This document shows, one piece after another, positions 1-11,938 of a DNA stretch of 64,000 nt. Position 1 is the stretch's first letter. Every line of letters starts with the position of its first letter. Both the position numbers and the translations under genes were made by a program. Source of the stretch: Zhengitettix transpicula (lineage: Eukaryota; Arthropoda; Insecta; Orthoptera; Tetrigidae); NCBI GenBank assembly GCA_037074705.1, contig CM073590.1, positions 135,241,600 to 135,305,599 of the forward strand, given 5' to 3'. Below the pieces are notes generated by a model. That model was not told the DNA's origin. It saw nothing but the letters and a program-made list of their open reading frames with translations, and made no database searches.

Positions 1-68
1 TTGGAAACAAATATCATGATATTTTAATTATGAGAATAATAATATAAAAACATAATATAAATTACACA

Positions 69-482
69 TTATGGTTTGCGAACACAAACACATTGACAGC
101 ACTTCAAACACTTATATAATTCACAATTCAATGTGGCTTTCTTCAATTCACAATCCTCTTCAAGTCTTTTCAATAATTCATTGGAAGTGGCCATACATGC
201 TTCTAAATCTGAGTGCTGATGTGGCAGCAGAAAAAATTTAGGCATGCCAGTCCTTGTTACACTTGGATGCTCTGATTTACCGTCTAATGAGTTAGAGCTA
301 ACCCTTTCAGTTAACTTAGTAAGTTTACCTGTATTTGAATCAGTTTCAGTCTTTTTATTTATAAATGAAATATTGTTCTTCAGTTTAAGCCTCATGAACT
401 TTAAAAAGTTTATCAACTCATATTTTTCATTTAAATTTACATGGGCGGTGCTGTCTTTCTTCTTTTCATAAGCTACACTACC
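69..482 (-). CDS. TEDC1: TEDC1 exon 6 (C-terminus, stop)
   Basis: The acceptor ATTACAG|GGTAGTG opens 137 codons ending in TAA at 69-71. The frame is open from the acceptor and joins exon 5 at phase 0 directly after WKWM. The tail is low in family conservation: polar linker, a charged stretch (ELLKRLEEDCELKK), then a cysteine cluster. Confidence 0.85.
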   Translation of the reverse strand, partial: GSVAYEKKKDSTAHVNLNEKYELINFLKFMRLKLKNNISFINKKTETDSNTGKLTKLTERVSSNSLDGKSEHPSVTRTGMPKFFLLPHQHSDLEACMATSNELLKRLEEDCELKKATLNCELYKCLKCCQCVCVRKP

Positions 483-3400
483 CTGTAATAAATTTTATTA
501 ATTAAATAATGAACGAGAAGCCTTAAGAATGAAAATTATTAGTCACGTAAAGGAAGCCCAAGGGAACCTAGGGTCCATTCAACGAAATTTGTATCAAAAA
601 GGCTAAAACATCTAAATAGAACTACAGAAGCAATTAATATTACAACAATAGATGACACAAACCACGTGTAGTAATAAAATTGAAGAGCAGAGATCTAAAA
701 CAACAAAAAGCTTAAGCAGTAAGAAAGAATAATGTCATAGTGGAAAACCAGACTTCAAAACAAGATAAAGTTGTTAAGAGGCGTGTAAATACTATTAAAA
801 AAATTTTTTATCTTTATTAAATGATGATATTTGAAATTATTTGCCCAACATTGGGTGCCATTTATGATTTTTTTTTATTTGGGGTAATTTAATAGACACA
901 TATTCTTAAGGAAATAGTGACGAGGTCAAATCTAATAACCCATTTGGATAGGAAAGTCAGACAGCAATGCCGACTTACCTGTAATCAGTAGTTCGTCCAG
1001 TTTGGCATAGGTGGAAGTACAAAATTTCGAAGGCCTGAGCCCCCTTCGAAGGAAGTAAATTTTGAATTGAAAGGGGCTCAGGCCCTCAAAAATTTGAACT
1101 TCCACCCATGCCAGACTGGACCAAATACTGATTTCAGGTAAATCTGCATCGCAGTCTCTCTTTCCTATCCAAATTTGTTATATATATATGTGTGCTGTCT
1201 ATGCATTCCTGTACCATTCATCCGATTGTAATGAAACTTTGGTGAATTGTTGTCTGCATTCCTGCAAAGGTTTCTGTGACGTTTTCGAAGCATTAGGAAA
1301 TTCCCAAGAGGTGAGCGGCGATGAAATTATAAAACATGCCAAAATGACTGATATTTATGTCCAATAATGAATTTTTCAGGTTGATGCGATTAATAGTTTC
1401 TCTCCAGACATTGGAGCTTGGGAAGTCAGCACCAGTAAGGAAGGGGGGGGATGAGAATTACATAAAAATAATATGAAACAGGGTGAGCACTCCTCACCAG
1501 GATTCAAACCCAGGACCTCTGTAATGTGAGGCAATGATCCCAGCCACTACACCACAGCAGGCCGGCAGGGAGATTTCCTGGCTAATTTAAATGTCGCTTA
1601 TCTGTATGTCAAAATGTAGCTGTTGAAATTCTAGTATTGATCCCTATAAATGTTATTCACGTCCAACAGTCTTCTCTCGGATAGTTTACCTACCCTTTTC
1701 ACCTTAACTTCTGAAGATCACTTCACAATTTCATCATAAAAAAACACATAACTATGCTTCTATTAACACTGATTCACAGCACTTTATTATCTCATAGTAT
1801 CAGAAAGAAGTAGGTTAACAGTGTTGGTGTATTCATTACAGTCTACAGCTACAGTTTCAGAACCTTTGTCAGCATGAGCAAAAATAATGTTGGGATGAGA
1901 CTTCAAGAAACGTTTGGTTATATGACAGTTTTTTATCGGATTGCTGTGAAAAAGTGGAAGTTGTTTTATGGTTTGTTTCTTCAAATTTTCAAGTAAAGTA
2001 TTCTCACCTCTACCCCTACAGATGCTCCCTTAATTTCATTAGGGTTGAAAATAGGTATTTACAACTTCAAGAATGACAATATCAAACTCAGCAACATTAA
2101 AAACTTTCCAGCAATGCTAATAATAGCTGGTTTAGATTGATTTTAAAAGATACCCCTTCCATCCCTACTCCTTTGAAGTGCTAGGGTGTTTTAGTAGCAT
2201 GTGAACAAAAGTATAGAGAATATTCTGTATGTGTTTAAGAATGTACACAGAACTTTGTTTTACTCTATTCTGAGACACTATCAATCTCATTGTCCCAAAA
2301 ATTATTCGTTAAATAAAAATATCAGCCATTGTAGCATGTATGAAAATTTACATGCCTGTTCCTAGGGGTGGTAGTTGTGTCCTACACCTACAGGATTCAA
2401 AATTTAGTTGAAATTACTCCATGATCTTAAAATTGTATGCAGAACATAAACACATCAAATTTCATTTATTCGATAGACCAGGAAATGGGGAATATAGTTT
2501 GAGGATCCTTCCCGGAATTTGCTAAATCATATAAAACCTGCATCAGTTACATTGGGCTCTAGGTACTTGTCTAACACACTTATGATGGTTTCCTGTGGGG
2601 ACGCAGCATTCCCCTATCTGTGCCTTGACCATTAAAACTAACTTCAGCATAAAAGGATCAATATATTGTAATGCCTTGAAGGAAAGGCATTGTTGCCGAT
2701 TAATGGGCTTGGCCGTCGGGAGTGAGGGACGCGCGGGTGGCTTGTCGCAAGATAAATCTGTTAAGGCAGGCATTGTTTCTGATTAATGGCCTGGACAGTT
2801 CAAGGGACAGTTTGTAATGTTAATTACTTAGGATCGAGAGCCAGTTTTGGTGGTCTGAAGAATTTAGAACCGCGAACGTGTGAGTGCGGGCGTGTGAATG
2901 CAAGTTCAAAGTAATTGAGGGTGCAAAGACAAATTAGACCTGTTTTTTTGGTTAACCAAGGAACAGCAGCTGCAGAATGTAAATCTCGGGATAATGGAGG
3001 AAGCTGTCAACGGGCAGTTGCGACGTAGTTTTGGAACAAAGGAAAAGAGAAGGGACTGGAATATATAAAGGGAAGATAAGATTTTTGGAAGTTAGTCGAG
3101 TTTTGGAGTTAGAGTGGGAGCTGTGAGCACCGAAGTTGAGTGTTGGTTGTGGAGGCTTGCGGCGAGCACCGAGTATGGAGAAATTTTGGAGCCTGCGAGA
3201 GAAATAGCAAAATTATTCAACGATAAACATTTTTGTATGCAGAAGTTCAATCTGTTGTAATATCAAAATTTGACCACTGTCTTCGATGGTTGGAGACCAG
3301 GACATTGCATCCAGCGTTGAGTAGTTTCACCACGAGCAAGTGAGATGTCCTTCACGAACGGAGAAGCAGCTTTCATCAAAACAACCGTGTGTGTTAGAGT

Positions 3401-6400
3401 CAGTGTTTAAACGTCCAGTCTATAAAGTGTGTGTGTAATGAACGAGCCAAATGTTCCTGAGTAATCGTAAGTTGAAATTTCATGGTATTAATATGTGTAA
3501 ACGGAATTAAAAGATACAGTCAGATATCGTTCTTTTCTTTTGTGTTAATAAAATAAACTCTTTTCAATTTTGAATCAATCTGGTAGAATAAGTTTGTCAA
3601 TAATTTTCGTCTATACGAATAAATATTTCTTGTTAATTTAAAGATAAATGTTGGGTTCTTTGATTATATAAGTGTTCTGTCCATTATCAAACCCAGTAAA
3701 GACCCATGAGAGAAAGAGATATATGTTTTTTTATTAAATTGTATAATGTTTCAAGAATTGTTAAATAAATTTTATTTGTTTTAAAGTCTATAATTTTTCA
3801 TTTAAAAGCCCATCATAATTAATTATTACATTTTGGCTACCACAACGGCGGGCAAATTAAAAAGTCCCCGGTAGATTATTACAATATATATTGTTGCGAG
3901 GTACGGTCGAGGGCCCTTGGCGGGGAAGACTGCAGTGTGTATGCACGTGCAGGAAAGGTGGTGTTGTTTTAGGCGCCAGCCAAGGGGACAAATGTAGGGT
4001 CAGTTCCAAGCTGGACTCGACCAAGGATGGACGTGCTACCACTAAATACAAAGTTTGATAAACCACGCCTTGAAGTTAACTTATGTCTCATGTTCGTTTA
4101 AATAAAAGTAATGAAATATTAAAAAGTTGTTTTGGTGATTTTCTCCCAAAAATTACCTGGCGCCCAAACATTATGAATAATCAACGAAAAAACGCAAGGA
4201 GGGTAGCGGAGCGGCTACAATATATATATATCTTCTATGTACAAATTTAAGAGGCAAATATCAATATCAAAGTATGGTTTGAGTGCAGGCAATCATCGAT
4301 ACTGATACCAAATTTAATTAAAAAACTGACAAATATTTGCCTATTATTAATTGCATTTAAATATCATTCAATAATTTACTAAAAAAGTTAGTACCATCCA
4401 CTTCCAAAAACGATCTGACAGTGTGAGCCACTTCTTTCGAATCTCTAATATTTCATTAATCTCTGTCACTTTCTTGATGATATCCTTGTGAGACTCTGGA
4501 TAGAGAATTATTTTTGTTTCCATTACTGACAAATGTGGTACTCCAGATAAATTACTTGTACTGTTGTGAACCTGTAATAAAAATTATATTTAAGTATGTA
4601 GGTGTATATAAGTAATTAAAAAACTTTGGAATTTTCTCCGTCAATTAAAGACTTACCAAAGCAAAATCTTCTTGTATAAATGGATTAAAACTATAAACCA
4701 ATTGAAAATGTGTGTGAATCCCACAGCCTTATGTGTAATTTTATTGTAGATAATTTATGTTTTGGGTTAATGATTTTTGTATGCCCTCTCACCACCAAGC
4801 TGTAAAGGCCACAGTTAAGTTGATTAAAATCAGGATGTATAACTGTCGACCACACCCGGAATTGAACCCGGGACCTCCCACTTACCAGGCGGACACTCTA
4901 CCAACTGATCTAATCCTTGTCGACTCTAGATCCGGTGCAAAATTCCTCCATCCATTAGACCTAATGCAGGCTTGTAGCTTTATAGCAGATACTTCAGCTT
5001 AATTTCAATACACTCTGCATCTATCCCCCCCAATTCCCCCTCTTACTTGGCCAGATAGTGGACAGGACAGGTTACATGTTAGTGCATAGAGACAAACATG
5101 ACTCTGAATTTGTATCTTCCTCAACTAGCTAATCAGAAAAAATGGATTGATTTGCAAAAATGTAAGGAAACGATGTGTATTGTAGTTATTAAATAATGTA
5201 AGTCAATAATTCATAGGGGATATTAAATTTTAATTTTTGGAAAAGTGGAATGGTGATTGCCAGATCATGAACTGTAAGATGAAGATAGGCAGAGAATTGA
5301 AGTCTTCATTTGATACAGAACACTAATTTGCTGGGACCAGTCTTCTCAAGATGTAAGATCACTGGGAGCTATTCAGCAGTTTGGCAGTCTGTCACGATTT
5401 AGTATTAAATGATGCAGACACACATTTGTTGCCAAGTATTCATGTAACAACTTCAGTAAATCCCAATAAATTACCACAAAATATTTTGTTCTGACATAAA
5501 AACCCTCATTCTTACTGTATATAGGGATTTTAATTTTTCATATAAATAAGTCTGAACCAACTTTATTATTAGATTCATAATTTTACAGTTATATGAATAA
5601 TGGAAAATTAAGTATGGTGTTTTAAATCACACCATCCATCACCATATAGCAAAATTAAAAATTAATACAGACCACATCGCCAAACAAAATGTTTTGAATG
5701 TAACAGGACAGAGGTAGAATTGAAGGTTTAATAAACAGGCTGATATCAATTCACAAAATAAATAATTTTAAGTCTGTAGAATAAATTTATGGTTGTAGAA
5801 GTGACCTGTACTTTCCTTCCTTCAGTTCACCCCCTTTGGAATTTAAGTATAATACTTATTTAAAAAGTGATTGGATATCTCTGAATGTTTTATCTTTGAA
5901 CAGTTTCTGGTAAAGGTGGCCAAGCAGCTATGTTTATTTTACAATTGAGAGGTACAAGCCTATTGTTGATGTGATTTCCTTCAGTTGTTGGCTGCTATCA
6001 TAAATGAGTGAGCTAATATATTAAATCCTGATGACATCCTGTGAAAATTTAAATTCTCTATCAGAAAATATACTTTTAAAACTACGGTAAGTCATTTCTT
6101 TTTTCTATCCTAATCAATATTATAATCAGCTTACATGAAATTCAGTACAATCTCCTAAATGAAAGATCTTCCTCCTATTCTGAGTGGTGACACCAAACAT
6201 TCAATTATAGGTAAGCCTTCCTCTTTCTCTTAGTGTTATGGCTGTGGATGTGAGCAGCTATTGGGAATTGGATTTTGGCAGTGCTCCAATGGTTAGCAAT
6301 GCATTCATGAAGAGATAATTTTCTTTGTTTGATATAGATAGCAAAGTAAAATCTGCAATTAATCTGGTGAATGATGTTGGAGGAGAGACAGGAAATGTTT

Positions 6401-9400
6401 TCTTTGATTTTGTAGGTGGGTATATAGGAAGAATTTCTCTATCTGTAGACTTCATGTTTAAAATAAAAGCTTATACTTTTAAAACAAATAATAGCATTTT
6501 GTTTTTTAATCTTGAGTACATAGTAGTCATTTTAAAAATAACTTAATAAACATATGTTTATATGTGCTTTAAATATATGCAATAAATAAAAACTTCCTTT
6601 TGTGTTAAATACAAAATGTCAGAAGCACTTTCTGAGAACATATACAACTTACTTGTGATATAAGTTTTACTCTCTGCTGATCCAGTTCTTCAATAGCTTT
6701 CAAATTTTGGCGTATTCGACCCATCATCCATAAAATGTAATTTGTGTAATTCTCTGAATTTTGTATTAAATTTTTCTCTATTAAATTATGCTGAACCTGC
6801 ATGGATAGAAAATTAATTAAATGATGTCATATCAGACTACTTGTAACACAAATATATATAATACAGAAGTACAAAAAATAAAGTATTGTTATAAACTTGC
6901 TGTTGATTCTCAAAGTTAATCGGTTCTATGATGACAAATGTGTATATATTGCTTCAATAAAATCAGTAATCTGAAACTTCTTTCTACATACCAGAGAATC
7001 TGAAGATTATAGAAAGTATTTCCTACAGTTAATAATAACCTGATTAGAAATGAAGATGATTTAGACAGTGAGCCTGGGATTTTATAATTACCAAAATTGT
7101 TAACTAGGAAGGAAAACATTGTTAAGATTGTAATGAATCCTACGTCCGCAATGATGTCAAAAGGACAGTGCCTAACAAAAAAGATTATGTTACAGTGTAA
7201 AGTAACCCTATGAAATGTAGACAGAAGACTACTCTTACGTAACCTTAAGAAGTGTAGCTCTCTTTAAACAATTGTGCTCAAATGTACTATACTCAGAAAT
7301 CTCCCAAAATATGCTGAAAATGTAAAACACTTTTGTGGAACCTTGTATGTTTGTACACTGTATCAAAATGGAAAACTTATTGGGAGACTGCAATTTAATT
7401 AAGACTAATTGATTTCACCAATTTACTCACATTCATATTAACTAAACAATACACACACATTCTTTCATTGTTGTTTGGTAATTATTGTGAAACTTCTTAA
7501 AGTTAGTATAGAGAATAAATTGGATGGTTTTGAATAACATTGTTCTTTGATATAATTGGAATTTAATTTACATTAAGTAAAGATACTTACCCACCCACCC
7601 CCCACCCCCAACAGTTACACTAAACAATCAACAATTGTGCCAAGCAGAAGATATTTCCAAAACTTACGTTTACCGAAATATTTTATCAAAAGTACTAAAA
7701 TGTACCAATTCCCATGACATGAAACTTTATTTCAGTAAACTTAAGTTCTGTAAATGTAATTTAAGGCAGTGTGATACATGTGTGCTGCTGCGGTGGCGTT
7801 AATACATAAGTACCCTTTCATCATATCCAGTTGACTCTCTGTCAAGGCACCTTGAGACAATCAAAATACTTCTTCCATAATGAAATCACCTAAAGCACTT
7901 TCTGTTGCCTAATAGCTTTATACAATACTCTTAGAACCATAAGAAGTTATAAATACTCCTGGTACCATAATAAGTCAGAAATACTCTTCGTACCTTAAAA
8001 AAGTAAAAAATAATCCATGTACTTTAAAAATGTAAAAAATACTGCTGTTACCCCACTGCCAAGACTTGTGGAGTCAAAAAGACTTCCAGCACCCCAAGAG
8101 TAATAAATACTCCCAGTGCACTAATAGAGTAAAGTATACCCCTGGCACTTTTAAAAAAATATTCCAGGTTTTCTAATAGATATCCTAAGATAATCAAATT
8201 TTCTTTAGGCTCCTTAAAAGAGTAAAAATATACTCCCAGTATATTAAAAGAAACAAAAACTTTCCCAGTATCTCAGAAGATACAAAAATATTTATGGTAT
8301 GTTAAGAGAGTAAAAAAATAGTTCTGGTTTCTAAGAGTTAAAAATACTCCTCGGTCATTTAGACTACCAAAAACAGTCTCTGCACCTAAGTGAGTCAAAA
8401 TTATTTCTTCTACCTTAAGATAATCAAAAGTAATCCTATAACATAATAAATAAAATATTCTCCAGGAATCTTAAACAAGAGTCAAAAAATAATTCCGGTA
8501 TTCTAATACTCTATTACACCCGGTACACTAATAGAGACAAGAATACTTTTGGGATCTTAAGATAAGCTTAAATACTGTCAACACACTAAAAGAGTCAATG
8601 ATATTCCCAGTGCCTTTCAAGGAACATAAATACCCCCAGTATAAAATATTCTCAAAAATAATCTTGGAACCTTATGAGCGTCCAAAATACTTAAAAAAAT
8701 ATTCTTGGTACCCTGAGAGAATTAATTATACTCCTGGTGTCCTACGAGAATCAAAATGTCTTCATGTACCTTGAAAGGGTGAAATTTACTCCTGGTACCA
8801 TTAAGAGTAATGAATACTCCTAATACCTTATGAGAATCAATTTTTTTTCCATAACTTAAGGGAAGCGAGTCAAAGTTTCTTCATGTACCTAGAGTGTCAA
8901 AAACACTCCTGGTACCATTGAGAGAAAAAAATATTCCTGGCACCTTAAGAGAATCAAAATTTTTTAACATGTGTGAAAAATTTGGTCAAATTGCTCCATG
9001 TGTATAAGATTCCCTTCCACACCCATTCTTAGGGCATGTTTAAGACATAATTAAACTCAGCAATATCCATAACTTGGGATCCAACTCCAATCTAATTTGT
9101 TTTAAAAAATACTCATAATACTGGTAGCCTAAAAGAGACAAAATTACTTTCAGTTTTTTAGGAGAGTTAAAAACATTACTGGTAGGTTAACAGAATCAAA
9201 AATACTCATGTTACCTTTAGAGAGACAAAAATACTCTTGCTACTCTAAAAGAGTCAAAACTACTCCCAGTATCTTTAGCAGGACAAAAATATTTTCATCA
9301 GATGAAGAGAAACAGAAACACTCCATTTAGCCTAAGAAGGACAAAAATACTTCTGGTGTTTTGAGTGTGTCAAAATAACTGTCAGTACTATAAGAATGTG

Positions 9401-11938
9401 AAAAATATTCCCTGTACTCTAAAACAGTCTAAAATACTTCCGGTACCTTAGGATAGCCAAAATTATCCTCATACAAGAGTCAAAAATACTCCCTGTAATT
9501 TAGAGAACCCTTCCACACCCTCCTGTATAAGTCATAAACGTGTTTGACTGACCCAGTGTTTGTTTTGTATCATAAGTAACTTGGGTACAAAATTTAGTAG
9601 AATTCATTGCATGTGTTTAACACTGTACGCAGCACATTGTTTTTACCTTCCTCATAGACGTTGGTTGAATTACAACTTGAATGTCATAATTTAACATACC
9701 CTCCCAGGGATGAAATTATACACTAACAACATCAGGAGACATACTATCAATCTCATTGACCCTGAAAAATATTCTTTCCACACAAATATTACCAGGTTTA
9801 GCATGATTGAAAATTTCCACCACAATATACCCCCACCCCTACATGAGGTAGTCATGTTTGTTTCCAGTTTGAAATGAACATGTGTACAAAATTTTGTCAA
9901 AATTGCTACATGTGATTAGGTTTATAACATACATACATATACACATCCAGTTTTATTTATTAGAAGATAGATGTTCATCATAAAACTTAGTGCATTTGGA
10001 TCACATTAAATTAAATTCAAACAAAATACCATGTTATGAAAACTTCAGCAGCAGAAATATGACTAATATATCCTCCTAGAAATATGGATCAAGCTGGAGA
10101 TTACATGAAGAATAACTTTGTTTCAAGTACATCACTCAGCATGTATACAGACAAGCTGACTCTAAATGTATGATAAATGATAACCAAATACAGCTTCAGC
10201 AGTTTATTTCTTCTTCTTCAGATAGGAGCTTTTGACTCTGAAGTCATATATGTCTACAACTATTATTACGTTTTTATATAAGGTAACAATTAAAAATTAT
10301 TTACTTACACATAAATATTCAAGAAATGAATAAATGTTTTCAATAAATGCTCAACTCAAATGACCATGAAACCAACTTAATGGATTAAGATCTTTAAATG
10401 CCAAAACATACAAAACTAAATTTAGAGAACCAAGATATAATTCTAATAAAGATTTATATAATAATAAATTCAAATTATGAAAATTGATATAAATTTATCA
10501 ATGAAAGTAAGCTTATTTTTATTTATTGTTCTACTGTTAGTCACCTGTTCTAACTTGGTGGTTCCTAATTCTTTGTTAATTGGAGATTCTAAAACTTTCT
10601 GCTTGACAATGTTTTCTATTATATTAAAAGATGCTATTAACCATCCCAAGGCTAAAAGCAGTTCCCTGCTTCCTGCCATCATATCTGAGGACAAGCAATA
10701 AAATTCTTTGCTACTATATTGGCGAAGAAAAAGTTGATATTTAATGAATTCCACCATGTCACCTATAATAAAAAAAATAGTTAAACACTACAAATCTGTA
10801 AATTATGGTACAAGGAACAGTAATGATTCTCATTTTGCCTGTAATAGTTCTCTATGACTGCATAACAAATTAAAACTAATTTTGGATAGGAAACTCACAA
10901 CTGCCATGAATAAGGGAGCATCACCCCCACAAAAATTTGTCAAAGACAATGTTCCTTACTTCCCTGACTACAGAGACTCTCAATTTAAGGTAACTCAGCT
11001 GCTCTCTGACTGTCTTTCCAATCCAAATGAGTTAATTAATTACAAAGTTACATTTTTCTTACTTGCTTTATATATAAACATGAGTTAGGATGTGGCATTG
11101 TCAAAATATTTAAAATAATTGTATGGAAAGGAAAGAGAGAAAAATGGTGGCTTTCCTGAAATTGAATATTGGCATTGCCACTCAGGACAGAGGGAACTTC
11201 AAATATTCGGAGGTGTTCAGGTAAGCCACCACATTTCTCTCTTTTCTCTCCATACTATATATATACATAATTAAATATATCTTTAATACATGGATTAAAA
11301 GTTTCTAAGCTCATTTCCAGATAGAGAACTCAGATTCATCATTCCTCAAAAAATAGTTATGCTGAACAATTAATTTGAATATTCCTTAAGACAACATGGA
11401 ATAAGGAGAAATTGAAATACAAACCATATTTATTTATCATTTAATGTAGTAAGATATTAAAACCAATTAGTGTTTGAAATTATTTGTTACCCTGTGTAAT
11501 TTAACTACTAATTGTCATTCCTCTTCAGTCTTCTAGCAGTCTCATACATAACAAAAAATAATTAACATACCTAAATAAATAGCTATTATTAACAAAAAAA
11601 AATCTGATTACCGCACCTTCATTTGATTTTCCATCAGGTTCCAATTCACAACACAATTTGAACAATAACAGCCACAATTCTTTAACCTAAAATAAAATTT
11701 TGTCTGTTTAAAAAATCATTTGAATGCAACATGTGTTGTTCATTAATCAACATGATTAATGGAAATTAATAAATTTAATTGTCACATTATCTGTCCTGCA
11801 ACTCACAGTATTTTCATTTTGTTTGTTAAATTTTGCCAGTCTAATGTTTTCCGGGTCGACATCAATACCTAACAAGTGTCGAAAATAATCACACAAAACA
11901 AGAACAGCTTCTCTCACGTCAACAATACTTTTATCCAT
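69..11938 (-). CDS. TEDC1: TEDC1 homologue (tubulin epsilon and delta complex protein 1), six exons
   Basis: TEDC1 works with TEDC2 and delta- and epsilon-tubulin to stabilise centriolar triplet microtubules. Joining 11938-11807, 11686-11617, 10762-10545, 6796-6653, 4571-4395 and 482-69 gives an uninterrupted protein of about 384 residues, close to the length known for vertebrate TEDC1. Every junction is GT-AG and the phases agree (0,1,0,0,0). Diagnostic family blocks appear in the expected order: LAKF near residue 35, ELWLLLFKL, SRELLLALGWL, ILWMMGRIR, PHLSVME and FWKWM. The last exon is lysine- and serine-rich and ends in a cysteine-rich tail. Introns are 120, 854, 3748, 2081 and 3912 bp and hold many repeats. 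No poly(A) signal is seen before the window edge. Identity is from remembered family motifs, not a search. Confidence 0.9.
942..1176. mobile_element. Fold-back MITE with TTGGATAGGAAAG ends
   Basis: The ends ATTTGGATAGGAAAG and CTTTCCTATCCAAAT are inverted copies, and the arms stay complementary almost to the centre (GGCCTGAGCCCC against GGGGCTCAGGCC). No coding capacity. Related copies lie near 10883, 11131, 54134 and 54425. It sits in TEDC1 intron 5. Confidence 0.85.
1487..1563 (-). repeat. tRNA-Val-like SINE head
   Basis: Read on the minus strand it has an A-box-like TGGTGTAGTGGCTGGGA, the GCCTCACATTACAG anticodon arm (CAC) and a B-box GGGTTTGAATCC. The acceptor ends do not pair, so this is a tRNA-derived SINE rather than a working tRNA. 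A sister copy is at 34752-34826. Confidence 0.65.
2020..2520 (+). repeat. Diverged copy of the CTATCAATCTCATTG repeat family
   Basis: It carries the family landmarks CACTATCAATCTCATTG, an ATATCAGCCATTGTAGCATG-like stretch and C-rich runs. The family is best preserved as tandem units at 44870-46610 and as a single unit at 36240-36510. Confidence 0.6.
2525..2780 (-). repeat. Diverged copy of the CCTGCATCAGG / CTCCCGCCATCGG repeat
   Basis: It contains AAACCTGCATCAG, GGTACTTGTC and CTGTGGGGACGCAGC in the same order and orientation as the copy at 43990-44345. It is opposite in orientation to the copies at 18511-19150. Confidence 0.6.
2813..3883 (+). mobile_element. LTR-like element (TGTAAT...ATTACA), copy a
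   Basis: It starts TGTAATGTTAATTACTTAGG and ends GATTATTACA followed by ATATAT. It shares with other copies the CACTGTCTTCGATGG block (3275-3289), CCCAGTAAAGACCC (3691-3704) and a terminal CCACAACGGCGGG. No open frame of note. TG...CA ends fit a solo LTR. It lies in TEDC1 intron 5, opposite to the gene. Confidence 0.7.
3892..4219 (+). mobile_element. Short LTR-like element (TGTTGC...GCTACA), copy k
   Basis: It is flanked on both sides by ATATAT, begins TGTTGCGAGGTACGG and ends GCGGCTACA. It contains TGGCGCCCAAAC, which resembles a retroelement primer-binding site. It lies head to tail with copy a, separated only by the AT tract. Confidence 0.55.
4395..4571 (-). CDS. TEDC1: TEDC1 exon 5
   Basis: The acceptor TTACAG and donor ATG|GTACTA enclose 59 codons. 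PHLSVMETKI corresponds to the SHLSVTEAE block, and DRFWKWM to the FWQWMD block. A lysine-rich, probably helical stretch lies between them. Confidence 0.9.
4846..4916 (-). repeat. tRNA-derived SINE head (Thr-GGT-like arm)
   Basis: On the minus strand it shows CAGTTGGTAGAGTG (A box), CCTGGTAA as an anticodon loop and GGGTTCAATTCC (B box) with a paired T-stem CCCGG/CCGGG. No pairing acceptor stem is seen, so a working tRNA is unlikely. Confidence 0.6.
4917..6652. other. TEDC1 intron 4, mostly unassigned
   Basis: AT-rich sequence with scattered short open frames and no recognisable domain. The 6325-6546 and 6258-6455 frames overlap on opposite strands and match nothing I know. Confidence 0.5.
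6653..6796 (-). CDS. TEDC1: TEDC1 exon 4
   Basis: The acceptor CCATGCAG precedes 48 codons and the donor is CAA|GTAAGT. NYILWMMGRIRQNLKAI aligns with the HVQWLMGKLR region of vertebrate TEDC1. The 3.7-kb intron before it contains the 28-32 bp minisatellite. Confidence 0.9.
7915..9510. repeat. 28-32 bp minisatellite (AGTCAAAAATACTCCTGGTACC-like)
   Basis: About 45 degenerate units of roughly AGAGTCAAAAATACTCC plus GGTACCTTA follow one another. They are interrupted at about 8985-9110 by a piece of the CTATCAATCTCATTG family. The same unit recurs at 35490-35815. The array is inside TEDC1 intron 3. Confidence 0.9.
9511..9950 (+). repeat. CTATCAATCTCATTG family unit beside the minisatellite
   Basis: It contains ATACTATCAATCTCATTGAC, CCTGAAAAATATTC and a CACAAATATTACCAGG stretch followed by a C-rich tail, as in the 44870-46610 units. 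Confidence 0.65.
10545..10762 (-). CDS. TEDC1: TEDC1 exon 3 (SRELLLALGWL core)
   Basis: The acceptor ATTATAG is followed by 72 codons that include SRELLLALGWLIA, the most conserved TEDC1 block. The donor CAG|GTGACT is phase 0. The opposite-strand open frame over the same bases is a shadow. Confidence 0.92.
10883..11036. mobile_element. MITE, TTGGATAGGAAA ends
   Basis: Inverted ends TTGGATAGGAAACTCAC and TCTTTCCAATCCAAA, with a TTAAGGTAACTCAGC inner block. A diverged member of the 942-1176 family in TEDC1 intron 2. Confidence 0.65.
11131..11263. mobile_element. MITE, GTATGGAAAGGAAAGAGA ends
   Basis: Ends GTATGGAAAGGAAAGAGA and CTCTCTTTTCTCTCCATAC are inverted copies. The inner arms GTGGCTTTCCTGAA and TTCAGGTAAGCCAC also pair. 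A second MITE inside TEDC1 intron 2. Confidence 0.75.
11617..11686 (-). CDS. TEDC1: TEDC1 exon 2
   Basis: The acceptor TTTTAG is followed by VKELWLLLFKLCCELEPDG, which continues the AKF...LWxLLF block of the family. Of two candidate donors, GAAG|GTGCGG leaves one base and joins in frame to exon 3; the nearby GTAATC donor would break the frame. The exon is 70 bp. Confidence 0.86.
11807..11938 (-). CDS. TEDC1: TEDC1 exon 1 (start codon, 44 residues)
   Basis: The exon opens with ATG at 11938 (MDKSIVDVREAV) and carries RLAKFNKQNENT, matching the RxAKFD block of TEDC1. The donor is ACT|GTGAGT and leaves phase 0. The open frame runs past the donor for 16 more residues that do not resemble the family, so the splice is preferred to readthrough. 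Confidence 0.88.

Noticed and set aside
4846..4916. Possible functional tRNA-Thr
   Set aside because: A and B boxes and the T-stem are present, but no matching acceptor stem could be drawn, so it is treated as a SINE head.
7915..9510. CRISPR-like array
   Set aside because: Repeats are degenerate and contiguous with no constant repeat plus unique spacer pattern, and the DNA is nuclear insect DNA.
10477..10701. 74-codon plus-strand frame starting with a hydrophobic stretch
   Set aside because: It is the reverse of TEDC1 exon 3, where the minus strand carries the conserved SRELLLALGWL block and good splice sites.
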